From NCBI GenBank assembly GCA_905221605.1, contig CAJNDS010002760.1, forward strand, positions 101,501-161,500: 60,000 bases of DNA, in the 5' to 3' direction. How positions within the stretch are numbered: position 1 is the first letter of the stretch; every line of letters starts with the position of its first letter. The position numbers and the translations under genes were made by a program. The notes beneath the pieces are model-generated. The model saw only the letters and a program-made list of their open reading frames with translations, ran no database searches and was not told the origin of the DNA. Positions 43,621 to 52,679 of this stretch are shown piece after piece. The DNA comes from Symbiodinium natans (taxonomy: Eukaryota; Sar; Dinophyceae; Suessiales; Symbiodiniaceae).

Positions 43621-43890
43621 CAAACATGCAAAACCACCTTGGGAACGACAGGAACCCTAAAAAGGGCTTATGGTTCGTATACCTTAGTAGGAATGATCGT
43701 GGTATAGGCCCCCAAGTTTAAGGTCCATGTGGTCCCCAAGGCAGTAGTTAATCACGTGCACATGTCGGGGTCTTCCGTTCCTCATCTCGCGGCACGTTTG
43801 ATCCTGAGTAGAAACTGGGCAGTGCCAACATGGTACAGTTGCCTATGTTGATGTCAGCTGATGCAACTGACTGAGCCTGCATTTTTTCAG

Positions 43891-43962
43891 ATGATGGTTA
43901 CTACGGTTACCAGAGCCAGTGCTACAAGAGAAGCAGGAACGACGAAAGCGCCCAGCCGTGAA
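43891..43962 (+). CDS. Repeated exon type B, copy 1
   Basis: After a TTTTTTCAG acceptor the frame (G supplied by the preceding exon) reads DDGYYGYQSQCYKRSRNDES then AQP. It aligns in frame with copies at 44365 and 44743 (consensus DD-x-x-x-x-x-x-SQ-x-x-[KR]R-x-R-x-DE). A GTGCCAACATG match upstream (about 43833-43845) suggests that the start of the unit is split by a small intron in this copy. Confidence 0.5.
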
Positions 43963-44364
43963 ATTTGGCAGCTTGCTTTGTGCCCTAAACCCTCAACCCT
44001 AAACCCTAAACCCTAAACCCTAAACCCTGAACCGTCTCTTGTAAGTGTCGCATGGTGTTGCTGGCTTCTTGGGGTTGTTTCGCAGTGAGCTCTTTGTGTT
44101 TGGGAGGGGGGGACTCTTTGAGCTCTTGTTTTCTACCGGGTTCGTTCGCGTGGGGAGTGAGTGGGAGGGTTTCCGAAGCAATGCTTACCTAGCCAACTGT
44201 TGAACTTTAAACGTTTTGGGCTTGCTCAGTTAGTAGGAATAATAAAGTTTAACCTTTCTTCCCTTGGTTCGTGGACCCTAATTCCTAATTCCTAAACCCT
44301 AAACCCTAAACCCTAAACCCTAAACCCTAAACCCTAAACCCTAAACCCTAAACCCTAAACTAAG

Positions 44365-44463
44365 GTGCCAGCATGTGCGTCGTGATAGATGATGATGACG
44401 ACAGTCACGAGAGCCAGCGCTGCAAGAGAGCCAGAACGGATGAAAGCCCCTCTGCCAGTGAAG
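44365..44463 (+). CDS. Repeated exon type B, copy 2
   Basis: After CTAAG the frame reads GASMCVVIDDDDDSHESQR then CKRARTDESPSASE. Acidic start, then a basic KRARTDE piece that could act as a nuclear-localisation-like patch. Flanked immediately by telomere-like arrays on both sides (44297-44359 and 44464-44553). Confidence 0.5.
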
Positions 44464-44553
44464 TTTAGGGTTTAGGGTTTAGGGTTAGGGTTTAGGGTTT
44501 AGGGTTTAGGGTTTAGGGTTTAGGGTTTAGGGTTTAGGGTTTAATGTTTATAG
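44464..44553 (+). repeat. Interstitial telomere-like array (TTTAGGG)n
   Basis: About twelve units starting at the very end of the preceding type-B exon. On the other side of that exon a CCCTAAA array ends a few bases before it, so the exon is bracketed by arrays of opposite orientation. Confidence 0.9.
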
Positions 44554-44742
44554 CTTAGGGTTCAGGGTTTATGGTGTAGGGCATTGTGTTGCTGGATTCT
44601 TGGGTTTTTTGCACATGGTCTGTTTGGGGAGTGTCTGTTAGGGGCGCGGGGGTGGGGTGGGGGGGGGGGGGGGTGTGGGGGTTGGAGCGAGATGGGTTTA
44701 GGGTTTTGGGTTTTGGGTTACAGAGTAATCTCAACAACCAAG

Positions 44743-44835
44743 GTGCCAACACCCTTGTGGTGATAGATGATGAGTACGGCGGTCACGCGAGCCAGCCCTA
44801 CCAGAGAACCAGAGCAGATGAGGGCGCCCCGCCGG
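44743..44835 (+). CDS. Repeated exon type B, copy 3
   Basis: After ACCAAG the frame reads GANTLVVIDDEYGGHASQPY then QRTRADEGAPP. Acceptor context AAGGTGCCAACA is the same as in copy 2 (AAGGTGCCAGCA). Followed directly by a TTTAGGG tract. Confidence 0.5.
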
Positions 44836-45145
44836 TTTAGGGTTTAGGGTTTAGGGTTTGGGGTTTATGGTTTAGGGTTTAGGGTTTAGGATTTAGGGTT
44901 TAGGGTTTATGGCATGACTTTGCTCGGGCTGGTGACTCAGTCGTTCCTGTTGGGGGGGGGGGGGGGGCGTATCATGTCGCTGGTTTCTTAGGGTCGTAGG
45001 TTTGGTTCGCATGGTGAGAGAAACAGTCCCGATGTGTGTGTGTGTGTGTGTCGGGCACGAAGAAGTTGGGTACGCAGCCCTAAACCCTAAGCCCTAAACC
45101 TTAAACCCTAAACCCTAAACCCAAATGACATGCCTTGTCCTGCCC

Positions 45146-45225
45146 AGTCTGCGGCAACTTGAGTAGCGGTGGCATGCCTTCCCTCCGTGCACCAGGAGGG
45201 GTTTCCAAAGCAAGGAGAAATTTTA
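45146..45225 (+). pseudogene. Repeated exon type A, copy 5, with in-frame stop
   Basis: Same as copies 6 and 7, but the codons after LRQL are GAG TAG where the other two have GCG CAG, so this copy carries a premature stop. Either it is not used or it marks a dead duplicate. Confidence 0.5.
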
Positions 45226-45740
45226 CCTTGGGAGTAGTCTGCATGCAGGTTTAGGGGTTCATTAGGTTTAGGGTTTAGGGTTTTAGGGTTTAGGGGTTAA
45301 GTAGGGAGTGGGTTAGGGGAGTTGTGCAAAACGAGCCCAGACAGCGAGGCTGGTACGACAGCTCAACCCGGAACGATGGTGTCTTGGCAGTTCTTGGACC
45401 TGCGCAGGGTAAGGGTCATCAAGATTGTCTGCATCCATGTCATAGCCACCCTAAACCCCAAGCCCTAAACAAACCCTGAACCCCGCACCACTGTAAATGC
45501 CCTCAACCCTAAAGCCCATAACGTTAATCTGCCAATCCCCTAGAATCTGCAAGATCAAGCCAACTGCTACACGGTGGTGTGGTGGCTTCGGCTAGCCATG
45601 TGTAGCAGAATATAGGGGTCCAACGCAATCTTACGGCTTAAGGCGTCGGCAGCAGCATGGTGACAGTAGCAGTCCCCGTGTGTGTCGAGTTGGGTACGCA
45701 GCGATATTGACCCATTTCTGACATGCCTTGTCCTGCCCAG

Positions 45741-45815
45741 TCTGCGGCAACTTGCGCAGCGGTGGCATGCCTTCCCTCCGTGCACCAGGAGGGGTTTCCA
45801 AAGCAATGGGAAATC
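45741..45815 (+). CDS. Repeated exon type A, copy 6
   Basis: After CTGCCCAG the frame reads LRQLAQRWHAFPPCTRRGFQ. Diverged from copies 2-4 but keeps L-x-Q-[LM]-A-Q-R-W and the P-C-x-R-x-G end. The opposite strand is also open but has no recognisable protein. Confidence 0.45.
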
Positions 45816-46310
45816 ATACCTTGGGAGTAGTTTGCATGCAGGTTTAGGGGTTCATTAGGTTTAGGGTTTAGGGTTTAGGGTTTAGGGTTTAGGGTTTAGG
45901 GGTTAGGGAGTGGGTTAGGGGAGTTGTGCAAAACGAGCCCAGACAGCGAGGCTGGTACGACAGCTCAACCCGGAACGATGGTGTCTTGGCAGTTCTTGGA
46001 CCTGCGCAGGGTAAGGGTCATCAAGATTGTCTGCATCCATGTCATAGCCACCCTAAACCCCAAGCCCTAAACAAACCCTGAACCCCGCACCACTGTAAAA
46101 TGCCCTCAACCCTAAAGCCCATAACGTTAACCTGCCAATCCCCTAGAATCTGCAAGATCAAGCCAACTGCTACACGGTGGTGTGGTGGCTTCGGCCAGCC
46201 ATGTGTAGCTGAATATCGGCAGCAGCATGGTGACAGTAACAGTCCCCGTGTGTGTCGAGTTGGGTACGCAGCGATATTGACCCATTTCTGACATGCCTTG
46301 TCCTGCCCAG

Positions 46311-46386
46311 TCTGCGGCAACTTGCGCAGCGGTGGCATGCCTTCCCTCCGTGCACCAGGAGGGGTTTCCAAAAGCAAGGAAAATTT
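46311..46386 (+). CDS. Repeated exon type A, copy 7
   Basis: Virtually identical to copy 6 (LRQLAQRWHAFPPCTRRGFQ), part of the third tandem unit. Confidence 0.45.
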
Positions 46387-47157
46387 TTACCTTGGGAGTA
46401 GTTTGCATGCAGGTGTAGGGGTTCATTAGGTTTAGGGTTTAGGGTGTAGGGTTTAGGGTTTAGGGTTTAGGGGTTAAGTAGGGAGTGGGTTAGGGGAGTT
46501 GTGCAAAACGAGCCCAGACAGCGAGGCTGGTACGACAGCTCAACCCGGAACGATGGTGTCTTGGCAGTTCTTGGACCTGCTCGGGGTTTGGGGTTTAGGG
46601 TTTAGGGTTTAGGGCTTAGGGTTTAGGATGTTCTGCATCCATGTCAGAGCCACCCCAACCTAGATACACTCTGAACCCCTAAACCCTGGAACCCTAAACC
46701 TTAAGCCCTTGACCCCAAAGCCCTTTCCTAGTTCCCTCAACCCTGAAGCCTGAAGCACCTACAGTCCGGAGAATTGCGGCCAGGCGCCATGTGTAGCATG
46801 ATATTGGGCTCAGGGTTTTAGGGTTTTAGGTCTTTAGGGTTTCGGGTTTAGGGTTTTAGGGTTTTAGGGTTTTAGGGTTTCAGGGTTTCAGGGTTTTAGG
46901 GTTTTAGGGTTTAGGGTATGGGGTTTAGTCGGAATCCTCGTTCTTCTATAGGGTGTTCTCCAGGGGAGAATCTTTGTAAGCACTTTTGCCCGTGGATTCA
47001 AGCCATTGCTCAGGTATCCGGCGCTGGTAGACCTTTGAACGGAGAATTACAGGAATTACAGATGCATCCATCTTTTAATGGAGAATCACAGACGGCGCAG
47101 TGCAAAATGGGAGCTCGTTGGAACCAACCTGTGCAAGGGCCCACCTACAAAAGCCCT

Positions 47158-47270
47158 GCTAGGATGCCCAATAGTACCCTTATTCCCTTTTTGGGGGGGG
47201 GTTTAGGTTCCCTTATAAACCCCTTTAAGCAAAAAAGGGCACCCTCTTTAAGCCTTGGTTCCTGGGCAGC
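47158..47270. mobile_element. MITE-like element, family 2
   Basis: Begins GCTAGGATGCCCAATAGTACC and ends AAGCCTTGGTTCCTGGGCAGC, with CCCTTATTCCC and AAAGGGCACCC arms and the GGTTCCCTTATAAACCCC interior shared with the 18001 copy. Confidence 0.72.
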
Positions 47271-47300
47271 CTAGCCTGAGGACTTAGTGTTTAGGGTTGA

Positions 47301-47471
47301 CTTGCTAGCCCGGTGGTGCCTCTTTTCTGCCCGGTTTCACTTTTTTTTGGGTTCAAGGTTCCCTTCTAAAGTAACCAGCCCCAAACGGGTACTTTTCTCA
47401 TAAGGATAGCCCTAAACCACAAACCCCAAACCCTAAACCCTAAACCCGAATGTGGTTACTGGGCTGCCAAG
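47301..47471. mobile_element. MITE-like element, family 1, enlarged by CCCTAAA units
   Basis: Left end CTTGCTAGCCCGGTGGTGCC and right end GTGGTTACTGGGCTGCCAAG are inverted. Between the standard right-arm sequence (AACGGGTACTTTTCTCATAAGG) and the right terminus lie about five CCCTAAA-type units (47409-47447). Outside the right end a TTTAGGG array starts at once. Confidence 0.75.
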
Positions 47472-48047
47472 GGTTTAGGGTTTAGGGTTTAGGGTTTAGG
47501 GTTTAGGGTTTAGGGTTTAGGATTTAGGGTTTAGGGTTTAGGGTTTAGGGTTTAGGGTGTTCAGGGTCCCTTGGCAAACCTCCGAGGCTGTCTCTTCGCC
47601 TTGACGAAAGTCAGGGTTCGGGATCCGGGGCTTAGGTGAGTCTCTCCTGATCGCTTCCATAGAGGGACCGCAGTTATCCTAAACCCTAAACCCTAAACCC
47701 TAAACCCTAAACCCTAAACCCTAAACCCTAAATCCTAAACCCTAAACCCTAAACCCTAAAGATTTCTGGGGAACTCCTTTCCATGGAAACCAGCACCGGC
47801 TTCGTTTTTCAGAAGCTCGAGAAGCCCGGGCATTGTACGAAGGCTTCCGGCCGCCCCTGTTTTTCTCACCATAACACACAGGGTTCAGGTTTTAGGGTTT
47901 AGGGTTTAGGGTTTAGGGTTCAAGGTTTAGGGTTTAGGGTTTAGGGTTTAGGGTTCAAGGTTTAGGGTTTAGGGTTTAGGGTTTAAGGTTTAGGGTTCGG
48001 GTTTAGGGCTTTGGGCTTTGGGGCTTTGGGCTTTAGAGCTTTGGGGC

Positions 48048-48125
48048 TTTGGGGCTTTGGGGCTTTAGGGCTTTAGGGCTTTAGGGCTTTAGGGCTTTAG
48101 GGCTTTAGGGCTTTAGGGCTTTGGG
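48048..48125 (+). repeat. Variant telomere-like array (GGGCTTTA)n
   Basis: About ten copies of an 8-mer GGGCTTTA or GGGGCTTT, a C-containing variant of the telomere-like unit. Similar short stretches at 38075-38108. Confidence 0.88.
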
Positions 48126-49007
48126 GCTTTGGGGCTCAGGGCTTAGGGAAATCTACTTGAAGTCGTGGGGCTTGGGACTCATGGCCTCCTAAGGGTACAA
48201 GGTTGGTAGCACACGGTGCAGAGTCTGCCCCGGCTCAGCAGTAGCGTGGCTTTTTTGGGGGGTTCTTAGTGCCCTAAGTCCTAGTTTAGGCGGTTTAGGG
48301 TTTAGGGTTTAGGGATCCTAAATACCCTAAAACATCCCCACATCACGCAAACTGCCCCAAATACCCAGCCAGGGCCTGAACCGCTAGGGTTTTGGTGGTG
48401 GGGTTCTGATGTATGGGCCTTCATGTGTATAGGGTATGTAATGGGCATATGAGGGCTTCTAAGGGCCCATACTACAGGACGGGGCATGGTTGAGTTCCTT
48501 CAAGGCCTCTCGGGTTGAGAGGTTTTAGGACCTTTAGGGCCTTGCGGGCCTTGAGGGTTTGGGGTGGCCTTTAATCATTAAGGGCCTAGAGCGAGGATTT
48601 CCTGATTTCTGGGCCCCCCTTTGCGTTCGGGGGAGGAGCGGGGAGGGGAGGGGGGAGGGGGGATAAAGAGATGAGTTTTCTTGGTTTTTTGGGACACCTG
48701 GAGCTTGGTGTAGGATGTAGGGTTTGGTTGCCGGCGTTTGCCGTTCAATGTTGCGCTATGGGGTTGGATTAGGGAGAGTTCAGGGTGTTGGGGTGGTTGA
48801 GAGTTTCATTAGGGCTCAGGACGCTTGAGGTATTGCGGGGGGGGGGGGGGCAGTTCAGGGCTCAATCCCGCGAGCGCAGTTCATGCTTGAACCCTGATTA
48901 ATCTCTCTCTCTCTCTCTCGCTCTCTCGCTCTCTCTCTTTTTCTATCCATCTCTCTGTAATGCTTATCTAAGAGGAGGTGTTAGTACATGTACGTGTGCA
49001 TATCATT

Positions 49008-49107
49008 TAGGTATTTCCCAAAATAGGGGTACCCCATTTATACCCCAAATAGAATAGACTCCCCTTAAAGGGGCCCCCCAAAAAGGGTACCCCTATTTTC
49101 GGAAAGC
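49008..49107. mobile_element. MITE-like element, family 6
   Basis: Left end GTATTTCCCAAAATAGGGGT and right end ACCCCTATTTTCGGAAA are inverted, with CTCCCCTTAAAGGGGCCCCC near the middle. It ends ~60 bp before the UBA2 exon at 49170. Confidence 0.72.
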
Positions 49108-49169
49108 ATATAGGTAGATCGACAGACCTTCATGCACCTTCATGCCACGTGGATTCAAAGCTCGGGCAG

Positions 49170-49232
49170 GTGACAGTGATCCTCAAGGGCGAGACAGAGT
49201 GCTTTGAGTGCCAAGCCAAGCCCAGCCAGAAG
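49170..49232 (+). CDS. UBA2: UBA2 exon: VTVILKGETECFECQ (CxxC of zinc site)
   Basis: 63 nt after CTCGGGCAG. The 21 codons read VTVILKGETECFECQ then AKPSQK. E-C-[YF]-E-C is the first CxxC of the UBA2 structural zinc site, and it directly continues LGQ from the exon at 14324-14392. The donor is GC (GCCAGAG). Just upstream, the acceptor context itself reads L-G-Q in frame, repeating the end of the previous exon. Confidence 0.93.
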
Positions 49233-49761
49233 GCCAGAGATGTTTGGGGTTTAGGGTTTAGGGTTTAGGGTGTAGGGCTTTGTGGCAGAACTGGGCCCGA
49301 GGGTCTTGGGGTTTCTGGGTTTAGGGTTTTAGGGTTTTGCAGTTTTGTGAACTACTTTCCCGAAAAAGATGTCGGCGAAGAAGCAGCAAGGTAGGGTTCA
49401 GGCCTTAAGGGGATCTTGAGTCTGAACCCCAAATTCTGCGCAGGGAGCCCAATGCCCCTGAATTGAGAAGTTCCGTGAATCTCTTCTTGTGGTTCTCGCG
49501 GAGGGGGGTGGGGGGCGGTCCTGGTATGGGAATCTGCTATGCCTGGGTGCAAGAAGCGGCACCTTAAACCAAAGACCCTAAACCCTTTTCAATACGGAAC
49601 AAGATAGCTTCTGGTGTTGAGGGGCGTTGGGACCTTCACACGCTTACCTCAGATATTATACACCCAAACCCCGGAACCCCCTTAATCTCCCTAAACCCTA
49701 AACCCTCAGCCCTCAACCCTAAACCCTAAACCCTAAACCCTCAACCCTCGCTCTTGTGCAG

Positions 49762-49805
49762 GTGTACCCGTACTGCACCATTCGATCTACGCCGGAGAAG
49801 CCGGT
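49762..49805 (+). CDS. UBA2: UBA2 exon: YCTIRSTPEKPV
   Basis: 44 nt after CTTGTGCAG, reading VYPYCTIRSTPEKP plus two bases of valine. C-T-I-R-[NS]-T-P is the crossover/active-site-loop motif of UBA2. In UBA2 the catalytic cysteine that forms the SUMO thioester lies in the C-T-I-R string, and it is present here. GC donor (GCCAGG). Confidence 0.94.
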
Positions 49806-50100
49806 GCCAGGGCCCGAGGAACTCTCAGGAGCGTGGGGTTTAGGGACTGTGAGGTTTAGGGGTTAGGGTTTGGGGTTTAGGGTTTAGGGATTCTGGGGTT
49901 TAGGGTTTAGGGCTAGGAGTTCGAACTCGGAATCTTAGGGTTAAGGGTGTGCTCAAAGCGCTAAGCAGCTAAGCACCTCTCAAGCGTCTCGTGATTAGCC
50001 CCCTAAAACCCTCAACCCTAAACCCTAAATCCTAAACAACCCTAAACTTCGAAGTCCTAAACCCTAAACCCTGCAGTCCTAAGTCCCAAATCCTAGCCAG

Positions 50101-50170
50101 GCACTGCCTCACATGGGCCAAGAACCTCTTCGACCTCTGCTTCGGTCCTGAGGACGAGTCGAACCTCCTG
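50101..50170 (+). CDS. UBA2: UBA2 exon: HCLTWAKNLFDLCFG
   Basis: After CTAGCCAG, joined to the previous exon it reads (V)HCLTWAKNLFDLCFGPEDE then SNLL. H-C-[IL]-x-W-A-K-x-L-F-x-x-x-F-G is the next conserved UBA2 block. The right boundary is uncertain by a few bases (CTGCCCGG). Later UBA2 parts (the second zinc cysteines, UFD domain) were not found before the retroelement. Confidence 0.92.
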
Positions 50171-50351
50171 CCCGGGGCCGAGGTTGCAATTTCTAGCCCT
50201 AAACCCTAAACCCTAAACCCCAAACCCTAAACCCTAAACCCTCAACCCTAGACCCTAAACAGAAGCAATCTTTTATTGGGCCGCAGCAGACATGAACACT
50301 TCGGCCAGAGGCCCTGCTGCCCAACAACTGGGCCGAGCGCTCAAGCACAGG

Positions 50352-50410
50352 CCAGACATGAAAGCTGCACGCAACGTGCTTTTCGACAACGTGGAGCAAG
50401 AGTTTCGACG
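50352..50410 (+). CDS. Possible next UBA2 exon
   Basis: The frame reads DMKAARNVLFDNVEQEFRR, weakly like the UBA2/E1 segment with A-R-x-V-F-x-x-x-F-x-x-D-I that follows the previous block. The upstream piece to about 50281 is open only on the other strand. Position and orientation fit, but the similarity is low. Confidence 0.35.
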
Positions 50411-50416
50411 GGCATG

Positions 50417-50516
50417 GTTTAGGGTTTAGGGTTTAGGGTTTAGGGTTTAGGGCTTGGGGTTTAGGGTTTAGGGTTTAGGGTTTAGGGTTTAGGGTTTAGG
50501 GTTTAGGGTTTAGGGT
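50417..50516 (+). repeat. Interstitial telomere-like array (TTTAGGG)n, ~14 units
   Basis: Near-perfect array directly after the possible exon. Confidence 0.92.
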
Positions 50517-52679
50517 GGGTGGCTACGCGATCCTTCGACTTTGCCGTCGACAAACGAACAACCACCACTTCCCGCGACGAAGCCGGGAAGTTGGTCACCG
50601 AGCTACAGCCCCCAGGGATTCTAGGAGGTTCTGACAAACCTGCAGCCTGCACTGCACGCAAGCCGCGAACTACATCACCATGTGTCTTCAACCTGGACTG
50701 AAGGACTGCCACAAGTAAAACAGCTGGCTTCAGACGGATACCTATTTTTGGGTGGAGACATTGATCACCACGACAAACCTTCAGGAATGGCAGGACATGG
50801 TCACAGTCGAAACTACGGAGGCCTTGTTAGAGACCCTAAGCCCTCAACTCCAAACCCCACGAAACCTTAGTTCCTGGTCTCTCAACCTTAAACCCTAAAC
50901 CCTAAACCCTAAACCCTTTCGCCACTTTGCTTTTGGGTTCTTTAGCGTCCCTTTTGAAAGCAACCACTCCCAAAGAAGTGTCGGCTTGGTAAGGCTTAGG
51001 GGGGGAAAAAGGCAAAAGGGAAAAGGGAAAAGGTAAAAGGGAATTACGGTTTAGGGTTTAGGGTTTAGGGTTTAGGGTTTAGGGTTTAGGGTTTAGGTGT
51101 GCACTTAGTAATTGTTGTATTGTGGTTGCGGGGCTACCACGATTTTGGCAGGACCATGGCTAGTGGTTGTGGTTATGAGCTGCAAGGCGAACTGAGCCCC
51201 AAGCCCAAGCAGTTTGCAGGATCATACTTTCTTGATGTCTGTTTGAGGATATTTAGCCGGGTTTTGCTTTGGCATTATTTTACATTTCCCTTCTTTCCCT
51301 TTTAAGGGAACCTATTCGTAAATAATTTTCAAATGGCTTTAAAGCAAGACCCAGTTAGGGCTCGGGGTTACAAGCCCTGCAAAGCCCTGAGCCCCATCTG
51401 CACCTTCACTACTTGGAGGTTCCTTAGTAACTAATTATAACTGTACTTATAACTGTACTTATAACCATATTAGGGCACTTAAGGGGCATATAAGTGGGTT
51501 ATAAGTACAGTTATAAATGGTTAATAAGTACCATGAACCTCCAAATAGGCTTGAGAGACGTGATGTTGCCCCTTCTGCTGGCGGTTGGGTTGGAACAAAA
51601 GGGGCCCAAATCCCTGCATGGCCCCATTCATCCATGGAATTGTGAACTCTTATGCCCCAACATTGAATTTAAGAGCCTCTTAATTAGGAACCATTTTGTC
51701 AAAGGGTCTCAGGGTCCAGGTTTTTGCGCATTTGTGGGGGGCCCTTGAGGAAGCTAACCTCGTTCTCGTCGGGGGTGACTTGGGTTTTAGGGTTGAGGCT
51801 TGTCCCCTATGTAGCATGCCACCCCTTTATTATATAATCAGACCCACAGATGGCCCCGAATTACACAACTACCTATATGTGTATATGTATATATATATAT
51901 ATATATATTATCCCTCTATGGTTTAGGGTTTGGGGTTTATTAAGAAATGTTCGGACTGTAAGAAAGGCGATCGCATGTTTTGAGAACCCTGGGCCTGCAA
52001 GTATCCACACCTCCCAAGATCCACGAGGGTTTAGGGCTTAGGGTTTAGGGTTTCCAGAAATTCTTGAACACTTACCCCCCCCCCCCCCCCCCCCCTCATC
52101 CCTAAACTTTCCCTAAACCTTAAACCCCAAACCCTAAACCCTAAACCGCTGACCCAATTAGTCCTCTAGGACCCGAGGTTAAAACTCACATCCTTCGTTA
52201 GTGTTGGTGTGGTCTGGCCCCATACATGAAGCCAAAGCCCGAAACCCTAAACCCTAAACCCCAAACCCTAAACCCTAAACCCTAAACCCTAAAACCCTAT
52301 AACCCTATAACCCTATAAACCCTAAACCCTGAGCCCTCAACTTGGATGTTCTCCCGCATGCAAGCAGTCCACAATCGGTGAGTATAGTCCCCCCCCCCCC
52401 CCCAATCATAGTCCCTTTTGCGGGGCTGTTAGGAGAAGGGGGAACATGCCAACCCCTAAACCCCTGAAACCCTAAGCCCAAGAAATCTCAAAGCCCTTGA
52501 GTCCTATAATCCCCACACCCTCTCTAACCTAAACCCACCCTCAACACTAACACTGCCAACCCCAAACGCTGTAAGCCCTAAAAAATAGTACCTCCACCTC
52601 AATGCTCCTTAATCCCCCTAAACCCTAATTAAGCCCTAAGCCCTAAACCCTAAACCCTAACCCCTAAGCCTTAAACCCT
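50517..52679. other. Region between the UBA2 exons and the retroelement
   Basis: 50519-50870 is non-repetitive and open over most of its length on the + strand (VDKRTTTTSRDEAGKLVTEL in one frame, TNLQEWQDMVTVETTEALLE in another); it may hold one or two exons but I recognise none. Then CCCTAAA, a degenerate family-1 half (about 50930-51000), a TTTAGGG array (51051-51095), a family-4 element, (TA)n (51880-51910), poly-C (52076-52095), and arrays of CCCTAAA and CCCTATAA (52095-52345, 52615-52680). Confidence 0.5.
51412..51545. mobile_element. MITE-like element, family 4
   Basis: 134-bp near-palindrome: CTTGGAGGTTCCTTAGTAAC at left and ATAAGTACCATGAACCTCCAA at right, with repeated ACTGTACTTATAA arms. 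TA flanks both ends as in the 2504 copy. Confidence 0.75.

Larger units (their letters stand above)
45127..46600 (+). repeat. Threefold tandem duplication, ~570-593-bp unit
   Basis: Units start with the same GACATGCCTTGTCCTGCCC at 45127, 45720 and 46290 (spacings 593 and 570). Each unit contains a type-A exon, a TTTAGGG tract and a second conserved segment (GAGGCTGGTACGACAGCTCA, 45346, 45949, 46520). The first two also share the CAACCCTAAAGCCCATAACG region. Differences are mostly in telomere-like tract length. The third unit breaks off after TTGGACCTGC. Confidence 0.9.
46620..49007. other. Intron-like filler, mostly telomere-like and derivative repeats
   Basis: TTTAGGG variants (46800-46925, TTTTAGGG type), a family-2 and a family-1 element, arrays at 47473-47559 and 47677-47760, a GGGCTTTA array (48048-48125), poly-G (48836-48850) and a (CT)n tract (48903-48940). 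One weak exon-like island at about 47795-47850 (STGFVFQKLEKPGHCTK). No gene recognised. Confidence 0.6.
14393..49169 (+). other. Apparent giant UBA2 intron holding other genes on the same strand
   Basis: The exon ending at 14392 (LGQ) and the exon starting at 49170 (VTVILKG) are adjacent in UBA2 proteins, the splice phases fit (phase 0 to phase 0), and the sites are GC-AG. The interval carries exons of an SGNH-like protein, an ion channel, coiled-coil and repeated exons, all on the + strand, plus one 100-N gap at 23434. Even with the gap removed, 9 kb on one side and 25.6 kb on the other are contiguous sequence without UBA2 exons. Either genes are nested in a huge intron or a contig is chimeric. 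Confidence 0.65.

Noticed and set aside
45567-45806. Minus-strand ORFs in the 45.1-46.4 kb tandem units as a Cys/His-rich protein
   Set aside because: The + strand frame matches the type-A exon family with splice acceptors; the minus frame has no splice context or recognised family and its apparent zinc-like residues are not in a known spacing.
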